From JAQTTT01 sp964565435 (lineage in GTDB: Archaea > Nanobdellota > Nanobdellia > Tiddalikarchaeales > Tiddalikarchaeaceae), in the NCBI GenBank assembly GCA_964565435.1, contig CAZMEY010000013.1, positions 1-14,558 on the forward strand: 14,558 bases of DNA, written 5' to 3'. Of this stretch, positions 6,344 through 11,675 are shown piece by piece. The translations under genes and the position numbers were made by a program. The stretch's first letter is position 1; each line of letters starts with the position of its first letter. The notes under the pieces are model-generated. The model was not told the origin of the DNA, made no database searches, and was given only the letters and a program-made list of their open reading frames with translations.

Positions 6344-7236
6344 TTATGAAATTGCTTAATTCAAATAGGGATTTAATGCCAATAGTTTCAGAGATTGGCT
6401 GGAAAATATTGCTGCTTTTGGATAAAGAGCCAAGCTATTCATTGAAGATTGCGAAAACATTGGGTCTTCATGAGCAAAAGGTGTATTATCATATTAATCA
6501 ATTATTTAAGGCAGGCATTATTGCGGTTGTCAAGGAGGAAAAGATAAAGGGAGCCAATGCAAAGTTTTATGCGCCAATTGCAGATATTTATGGCCTTAGC
6601 TTAAAAGTGAAAGAAAATGCAGAAAGCTCTAAAATACTTGATTTTTTTAGGGAGTTTAATTTAAAAGAGTTCAGCGGAAAAATAATTGTTGGAAGCCCTG
6701 AGCCCCATGGCTTATTGAAGACTTGGGCAAAGGATGCGCATTATTCTTCAATGCTTTCATTTTTTTTGGGCAATTATATCTCTTTTTTCAATCCCGATTC
6801 AATAATGCTTGACACTGATGCTAAATTAAAAGCGGATTATTCAGGGAATTTTATCTTGATAGGCGGGCCGGGAATAAATGTCATCTCTCTCGAGTTCAAT
6901 GAATTTTTCCCTTCAAGGTTTTCAATTGATTTTGTGGGAGAAGCGCCAAGCGCCAATTTTGGCAAGGGATTAAAGAGCCAGAAAACAGGGATTGAATACA
7001 ATGAATCCTCAATTGGTGTAATACAAAAAATAAAAAACCCTAATAATCCCAAAAAGGCAATAATAATCTTTGCAGGTGTTGGCAAAAGCGGCACTTATTC
7101 AGCCATTTATTCCCTCATAAATTCCCCTAGCGAAATACTTAAAGATTATTCCAAAGACAAGGATTTTTGCAGGATAGTCAAAGGCAATGACTTGAATGGG
7201 GATGGCAAGATTGATTCTTTTGAGGTGCTTGAATGA
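6340..7236 (+). CDS. Winged-helix (ArsR-like) protein fused to an S-layer-family-like domain
   Basis: The protein has 298 residues. Residues about 14-82 are a winged helix-turn-helix: IGWKILLLLDKEPSYSLKIAKTLGLHEQKVYYHINQLFKAGII, then a basic wing ending KFYAP, as in ArsR-like DNA-binding proteins. Residues about 113-298 resemble the outer/C-terminal domain of archaeal S-layer family proteins: IIVGSPEPHG, LIGGPGINV, NPNNPKKAIIIFAGVGKSGTYSAI, and the closing GNDLNGDGKIDSFEVLE with an EF-hand-like DxNxDGxID loop. There is no signal peptide or membrane helix, so the protein should be cytosolic, which is odd for a domain best known from the cell wall. ATG 6346 is an alternative start. The stop overlaps the Pelota ATG by 4 nt, so the two are co-translated. 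Two dyads upstream suggest autoregulation. The HTH call is firm; the S-layer assignment is from memory of the family pattern. Confidence 0.8.
   Translation: MVMKLLNSNRDLMPIVSEIGWKILLLLDKEPSYSLKIAKTLGLHEQKVYYHINQLFKAGIIAVVKEEKIKGANAKFYAPIADIYGLSLKVKENAESSKILDFFREFNLKEFSGKIIVGSPEPHGLLKTWAKDAHYSSMLSFFLGNYISFFNPDSIMLDTDAKLKADYSGNFILIGGPGINVISLEFNEFFPSRFSIDFVGEAPSANFGKGLKSQKTGIEYNESSIGVIQKIKNPNNPKKAIIIFAGVGKSGTYSAIYSLINSPSEILKDYSKDKDFCRIVKGNDLNGDGKIDSFEVLE
7222..7227 (+). promoter_or_regulatory. Shine-Dalgarno site of pelA
   Basis: GAGGTG lies 5 nt before the ATG at 7233, inside the end of the upstream gene. It is one of few clear ribosome binding sites here, as expected for an internal operon gene that cannot be leaderless. 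Confidence 0.6.
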
Positions 7237-8291
7237 AAATAATAAGGAAAGATTTGAAAAACGGGGAGGTTTCTGTAAAGATTGAATCCTTGGATGACTT
7301 GTGGTATCTATCCCAAATAATAGTTCCAAAATGCGTTGTCAAGGGAAAGACTTATCGGAAAATCATTGTAAGCGACAAGGAAAGCGAGAGAAAGCAGGTA
7401 TTCATAGAGCTTGAAGCTGAAAAGGTTGAATTCCAGGAATTTGGGGATAATCTGAAGATATTGGGAAAAATTATCCATTCAAGCGATGACAGGGTCCAGA
7501 AAGGGGAATATCATTCATTTATATTATCAGCCAATGATGAGTTAACTATTGTTAAAGAATGGTCAAGCATTGATTTTGAATACATCAATAAAAGCTCTAA
7601 AAGTGATTCAAAAATTATGCTTGTGGCTGCGGATTACGGGGATGCAGAGATAGCATATTACCACAATTATTCAATGGAATATTCAACAACACTTAGTGAG
7701 GAATTGGGGGGCAAGAAAGAGATTGCAAGCTTTGAGAAAAACAAGGTGGATTTTGTCAAAACATTGCTTTCAACCATTAATGAATTGGCAAAAAACAGGA
7801 AATCCAAAAATGTATTGATTGGAGCGACAATGAGCTTAATTGATGCATTGAAATCAAAAATAAATGATTATGATTATCTGAAAAACAGGTCAAGCTTTGC
7901 CAAGATAAACTATGGCAGCAGAAATGGGATAAAAGAATTAATGAATTCTGGGGAGGCGGAGAAAGTGCTTTCCCAAACCCAATATTATGAGCAGCAATTA
8001 CTTGTGAATTCCTTGCTTGAGCTGATTTCAAAAAACAAGAGCTCAACTTATGGGTATAAAAAAGTCAAGGAAGCGGTTGATAAAGGCGCTGCAAAAGAGA
8101 TAATAATTACAACAAATTTTATCAAAAATGCCAAAACCAATGGATCCTATAATGAGCTTGATAAATTGCTAAATATTGCAGGCAATTTAGGAGCAAATAT
8201 AAGCATAATAAACTCCGATTCAGAGATAGGTGAGCAGATAGACAACTTATCAGGAATTGCAGCAGTATTAAGATATACTTTGAGCGATTAA
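7233..8291 (+). CDS. pelA: Pelota (Dom34) mRNA surveillance / ribosome rescue factor
   Basis: This 352-residue cytosolic paralogue of release factor aRF1 enters the A site of stalled ribosomes with aEF1A-GTP, and with ABCE1 splits the subunits. The length is typical. Residues 1-about 125 form the Sm-like N domain (MKIIRKDLKNGEVSVKIESLDDLWYLSQII, GEYHSF). Residues about 126-250 form the central eRF1-like domain (IMLVAADYGDAEIAYY, FVKTLLSTINELAKN, KNVLIGA), which lacks the GGQ hydrolysis motif, as expected for Pelota. Residues about 251-352 form the C domain (STYGYKKVKEAVDKGAAKEIIIT, SEIGEQIDNLSGIAAVLRYTL), which contacts the GTPase and ABCE1. ATG 7233 overlaps the upstream stop as ATGA and has a Shine-Dalgarno site 5 nt before it. 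Coupling to a winged-helix/S-layer-like protein is unusual. Confidence 0.95.
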   Translation: MKIIRKDLKNGEVSVKIESLDDLWYLSQIIVPKCVVKGKTYRKIIVSDKESERKQVFIELEAEKVEFQEFGDNLKILGKIIHSSDDRVQKGEYHSFILSANDELTIVKEWSSIDFEYINKSSKSDSKIMLVAADYGDAEIAYYHNYSMEYSTTLSEELGGKKEIASFEKNKVDFVKTLLSTINELAKNRKSKNVLIGATMSLIDALKSKINDYDYLKNRSSFAKINYGSRNGIKELMNSGEAEKVLSQTQYYEQQLLVNSLLELISKNKSSTYGYKKVKEAVDKGAAKEIIITTNFIKNAKTNGSYNELDKLLNIAGNLGANISIINSDSEIGEQIDNLSGIAAVLRYTLSD

Positions 8292-8299
8292 TCCCCTTA

Positions 8300-8314
8300 T
8301 ATTATTCAATAATA
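8300..8314. promoter_or_regulatory. 15-bp palindrome upstream of gatC
   Basis: TATTATT-c-AATAATA is a perfect palindrome with a single central base, centred 55 bp before gatC and about 26 bp before its TATA box. It could be a regulator site upstream of the promoter. The one-base loop makes an RNA hairpin unlikely. In such AT-rich DNA, chance is a real possibility. Confidence 0.25.
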
Positions 8315-8328
8315 ATGTGGAGGAATAA

Positions 8329-8337
8329 TATTTAAAA
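8329..8337 (+). promoter_or_regulatory. TATA box of the gat operon
   Basis: TATTTAAAA is centred about 29 nt before the gatC ATG at 8362. It lies in the 70-bp gap after Pelota and marks the start of a new transcription unit, probably with little or no leader. Confidence 0.5.
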
Positions 8338-8361
8338 AAGCAGGAATTTAATGATTATCCT

Positions 8362-8643
8362 ATGATTGATGGGGAAACAGTGAGGCATGTGGCAAAAACC
8401 GCCAGGATTAACCTTACCGAAGAGGAGGTTTTAAAGTTTTCAAGGCAATTGAATGACATCTTTGAGGATTTTAAGCTGCTTGATGAATTGGATGTTGAAA
8501 ATGTTGAGCCGAGCTTTCATCCAATAAGGACGGAAAATGTCTTAAGGGATGATGAAATAGGGAAGTGCCTTAAAAGGGATGAGGCTTTCAAAATAGCATG
8601 CCATACACAAGAAGGGTATTATAAAGCGCCAAAAATAGTGTGA
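8362..8643 (+). CDS. gatC: Asp/Glu-tRNA amidotransferase subunit C
   Basis: This 93-residue subunit, of normal length, wraps around GatA and holds it to GatB. The family pattern is clear: VRHVAKTARINLTEEEV at residues 7-23, the helix FSRQLNDIFEDFKLLDELD, then VENVEPSFHPI (residues 45-55) and NVLRDDE (59-65). In archaea GatCAB mainly converts Asp-tRNA(Asn) to Asn-tRNA(Asn), with GatDE handling Gln; whether this organism also has GatDE or AsnRS cannot be seen here. It opens the operon gatC - small ORF - gatA - gatB. The next ORF begins 5 nt after its stop. A short out-of-frame ATG at 8351 leads only to a few codons and can be ignored. Confidence 0.92.
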   Translation: MIDGETVRHVAKTARINLTEEEVLKFSRQLNDIFEDFKLLDELDVENVEPSFHPIRTENVLRDDEIGKCLKRDEAFKIACHTQEGYYKAPKIV

Positions 8644-8648
8644 TAATA

Positions 8649-8798
8649 ATGATTAACATAAATGAATTAAAGGATTTAGCTTATGAGGATGATGGGGATT
8701 TTGAGCCTGAATTTCAGGCATTAAACCCTGAGGATGAAGCCCAAGAAGTGCTTGATTATTATGAGCAAAGATACGGGTTTAAAAAAATAGCAGGTTAG
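8649..8798 (+). CDS. Small acidic ORF (49 aa) inside the gat operon
   Basis: ATG 8649 to TAG 8796-8798 encodes 49 residues, sitting 5 nt after the gatC stop and 10 nt before the gatA ATG, so it fills the gap almost exactly. I do not recognise it. It is strongly acidic (14 Asp/Glu against 4 Lys/Arg), with MININ at the start, an acidic centre DDGDFEPEFQALNPEDE, and a C-terminal helix-like VLDYYEQRYGFKK. There is no Shine-Dalgarno site, so expression would rely on coupling to gatC. The tight spacing in an otherwise standard operon argues for a real gene. It could assist the amidotransferase or its tRNA substrate (guess). The alternative is a chance open stretch between gatC and gatA. Confidence 0.6.
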   Translation: MININELKDLAYEDDGDFEPEFQALNPEDEAQEVLDYYEQRYGFKKIAG

Positions 8799-8808
8799 AT
8801 TTTTGAAA

Positions 8809-10221
8809 ATGAATATTGAAGAATATGTCGGCAAAGTGAAAAAAGGCGAGATAAGCGCTGAAGACACAATAAAAGCAGTCATAAAAAAATGCAGGGAATT
8901 AAATGATAAATACCATTGTTTTATAACAATCTGCGAAGAAGAAGCAATCAAAATGGCAAAAAAAGCCGACAAGGAAAAAAATGGGTTATTATGCGGAGTG
9001 CCTGTAAGTATAAAAGACGGAATCTGCGTCAAAGATGTGCAGTGCACTGCAGGAAGCAAGATGCTTCAAGGCTATATTCCAACCTTTGACGCCAATGCTG
9101 TTGAAAAATTGAAAGCCCAAGGTGCAGTGATTATTGGAAAGACTGCAATGGATGAGTTCGGATTCGGAAGCTTTAGCACAAACTGCGCTTATGGAGCTCC
9201 AAAAAACCCAATAGATATCTCAAGAGTGACTGGGGGAAGCTCAGGGGGAAGCGCATGCATAACGCAATTGGCGGATTTTCCCCATTTAAGCTTAGGTGAG
9301 TCAACGGGGGGAAGCATTAGCTGCCCAAGCTTTTTCTGCGGAGTCTATGGATTGACTCCGACTTACGGGTTGGTCAGCAGGCATGGATTAATAGATTATG
9401 CCAGCAGCTTAGACAAGATTGGGCCAATGGCTAAAAGCGTTGATGAATTGGCTTTGGCTTTGAATATTATCAGCGGAAACGACGAGAAAGACCAAACATC
9501 CCTTAAAACAAAAAAAATTGATTACTCTAAATATGAAAAAATAAATGATTACACTATAGGCTTGCCAAAGCAATACTTTGACAATTGCTCGGAAGAAGTG
9601 AAAGAAAAAGTGAATGAAGCAATAAACGCCTTGAAAAAATTGGGAGTGAAATTCATAGACATTGATTTAAAATTGACCAAATACCATTTGTCAGCTTATT
9701 ACTTAGCAGCAGTGAGCGAAGCCTCAACAAACCTATCCAAATTGGACGGGTTAAGGTATGGCGCAAAAGCTGAATTTGACAAAAACATGGATTATGGAGA
9801 ATATTATTCAAAGGTTAGAAGCAAATATTTCGGAGATGAAGCAAAGAGAAGAATAATAATAGGCACATTTGCAAGAATGAGCGGGTACAGGAGCCAATAT
9901 TATCTTAAGGCAATGAAGGCAAGGACTTTAATAATAAATGATTACAAGAAAGCGTTTGAAAAATGCGACGCATTATTGTCTCCTACAATGATGTTTACAG
10001 CCCCAAGATTTGACGAGACAGAAAAGCTTGACCCTTTGCAGGTCTACCAAAGCGATTTATTGACTGTTGGGCCTAACCTGGCAGGCATTCCAATGATTAA
10101 TGTGCCTTGCGGTTTTGACAAAAAAGGATTGCCAATAGGATTCCATGTAATGGCTGACCATTTGAATGAATTAAAAATCTTAAGCATTGCAAAAGCGTAT
10201 GAGGTGGCATCCAAGAAATGA
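8809..10221 (+). CDS. gatA: Asp/Glu-tRNA amidotransferase subunit A (amidase)
   Basis: The glutaminase subunit of 470 residues releases ammonia from Gln/Asn and channels it to GatB. The amidase-signature Ser-cisSer-Lys triad is visible: K69 in GVPVSIKDG, S144 in TGGSSGGSA, and nucleophile S169 in GESTGGSIS. K69 to S144 is 75 residues, as in the family; S144 to S169 is 25, one more than usual. The motif normally written GGSIRxP is GGSISCP here, with Ser for Arg. Other family blocks follow: CGVYGLTPTYGLVSRHGLIDYASSLDKIGPM, LLSPT and LAGIPMINVPCG. A frame-opening TTG at 8803 is less likely than ATG 8809. The stop overlaps gatB as ATGA. Subunit genes are in the order C, A, B with a small ORF between C and A. 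Confidence 0.95.
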   Translation: MNIEEYVGKVKKGEISAEDTIKAVIKKCRELNDKYHCFITICEEEAIKMAKKADKEKNGLLCGVPVSIKDGICVKDVQCTAGSKMLQGYIPTFDANAVEKLKAQGAVIIGKTAMDEFGFGSFSTNCAYGAPKNPIDISRVTGGSSGGSACITQLADFPHLSLGESTGGSISCPSFFCGVYGLTPTYGLVSRHGLIDYASSLDKIGPMAKSVDELALALNIISGNDEKDQTSLKTKKIDYSKYEKINDYTIGLPKQYFDNCSEEVKEKVNEAINALKKLGVKFIDIDLKLTKYHLSAYYLAAVSEASTNLSKLDGLRYGAKAEFDKNMDYGEYYSKVRSKYFGDEAKRRIIIGTFARMSGYRSQYYLKAMKARTLIINDYKKAFEKCDALLSPTMMFTAPRFDETEKLDPLQVYQSDLLTVGPNLAGIPMINVPCGFDKKGLPIGFHVMADHLNELKILSIAKAYEVASKK

Positions 10222-11642
10222 GCGAAGAGATTAAATGCATAATAGGCTTAGAGATTCACGCCCAGATGAACACCAAATCCAAGATTTTTTGCAGCTGCCC
10301 GAATACTTCAAAAGATGCAGAGCCAAACACTTTAGTCTGCCCAATATGCTTGGGGTTTCCCGGAAGCAAGCCAATGCTTAACAGGCAGGTATTTGACAAT
10401 GGAATAATGATTGCTAAAGCTCTTAATTGCGAAATACCAAAAAATGTCTTCTTTAGCAGGAAATCCTATTTTTACCCTGACATGACCAAGAACTTCCAAA
10501 TAACGCAATATGAAATACCTGTTGGGATAAACGGGCACTTGTCAATAGATTACAAAGGTGAGAGCAAAAAAATAAGGATTAGACGGGCGCATATTGAAGA
10601 AGACCCCGGAAAATTATTGCATGTTGGAGGGGATATAACCAACAGTGATTACACCTTGGTTGATTATAACAGGGCAGGAACCCCTTTAATAGAGATAGTC
10701 ACAGACCCTGATTTTAACAGCCCTGATGAAGTCGGAACATTTTTGACTAAATTAAGGGCAATACTTGAGCATCTTAATATTTATGATCCGGAAATGATAA
10801 TGAAGGCTGATGCTAACATAAGCGTTAAAGGTGGCGCAAGGGTTGAAGTGAAAAACATCACCGGCTTTCACAATATTATCAAAGCATTGGAGTATGAATA
10901 CAATAGGCAGAAAATAATGGCCAAGCAGGGAATATTCATTAAATTACAAGAGACAAGGGCTTACAGCGAAAAATCAAAAACAACCAAATCATTGAGGATT
11001 AAGGAGTCGGAAGCTGATTACGGCTACATCTTTGAGCCTGACTTAAGCTGGCAATCAATGGATGATAAAAGATTGAAAGAAATATTTTCAAAAATGAGTG
11101 AATTGCCTGATGAAAGAATAATAAGGTTTGTCAAGGAATACAAGCTGCAAAAAGAATCGGCTATTGCAATAATATACACTGACAAGAACTTGGCAGACTT
11201 TTTTGAAAATTGCGCCAAAGCATTCAAGGATTATACCCTGCTTTCAAACTGGATGCTAACCCATTTATTAAAATGCCTAAATTATAATGGAGTATCAATA
11301 AAGAAAAGCAAAGTGTCAGCTGAAAATTTCACTGGCTTTTTGCAGTCAATCAAATCAGGCAAAATCACTGAAAGGCTTGGAAAAGAATTGATTAAAGACT
11401 TGGTTGGCAGCGGAAAAACAATTGAGCAATTAATCAAGGATAAAGGAGTAAAAGAGCTTTCAGCCGATAAATTGGAAAAAATAGCAAAAGAAGTATTGTC
11501 AAAAAACGAAAAAGCAGTCAATGATTACAAATCTGGCAACAGCCAAAGTTTCAACTACCTTTTAGGCCAAGCATTGAAAGCAACTGAGTATCAGGCAAAG
11601 GTTGAAGATGTAAGGAAAGCACTTGAATCCCTTATGAAATAA
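10218..11642 (+). CDS. gatB: Asp/Glu-tRNA amidotransferase subunit B
   Basis: This 474-residue subunit binds the misacylated tRNA, activates the Asp/Glu side chain with ATP and amidates it. Residues 1-about 290 are the cradle/kinase domain: IGLEIHAQMNTKSKIFC at 9-25, RKSYFYPDM with FQITQYE (81-99), HIEEDPGK (125-132), DYNRAGTPLIEIVTDPD (149-165) and ADANIS (197-202). Four cysteines, C25, C27, C41 and C44, are placed to bind the structural zinc. Residues about 300-474 are the helical and YqeY-like tail that senses the tRNA elbow, ending YLLGQALKATEYQAKVEDVRKAL. ATG 10218 overlaps the gatA stop by 4 nt, so the subunits are co-translated. The length is normal, and nothing key appears missing. 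Asp versus Glu specificity cannot be decided from these motifs. Confidence 0.95.
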   Translation: MSEEIKCIIGLEIHAQMNTKSKIFCSCPNTSKDAEPNTLVCPICLGFPGSKPMLNRQVFDNGIMIAKALNCEIPKNVFFSRKSYFYPDMTKNFQITQYEIPVGINGHLSIDYKGESKKIRIRRAHIEEDPGKLLHVGGDITNSDYTLVDYNRAGTPLIEIVTDPDFNSPDEVGTFLTKLRAILEHLNIYDPEMIMKADANISVKGGARVEVKNITGFHNIIKALEYEYNRQKIMAKQGIFIKLQETRAYSEKSKTTKSLRIKESEADYGYIFEPDLSWQSMDDKRLKEIFSKMSELPDERIIRFVKEYKLQKESAIAIIYTDKNLADFFENCAKAFKDYTLLSNWMLTHLLKCLNYNGVSIKKSKVSAENFTGFLQSIKSGKITERLGKELIKDLVGSGKTIEQLIKDKGVKELSADKLEKIAKEVLSKNEKAVNDYKSGNSQSFNYLLGQALKATEYQAKVEDVRKALESLMK

Positions 11643-11653
11643 TTTTATAAATA
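11643..11653 (+). promoter_or_regulatory. TATA box of the third pilin-like gene
   Basis: TTTTATAAATA directly abuts the gatB stop and is centred 28 nt before the ATG at 11676. The surface-protein gene therefore has its own promoter and is probably leaderless rather than a fourth gat gene. Confidence 0.5.
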
Positions 11654-11675
11654 ATTCAGGGATATTCTTTTATTA

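Noticed and set aside
8721..9059. A 112-codon minus-strand frame across the gatC-gatA gap
   Set aside because: It is antisense to the small ORF and to the conserved N-terminus of gatA, with no recognisable motif.
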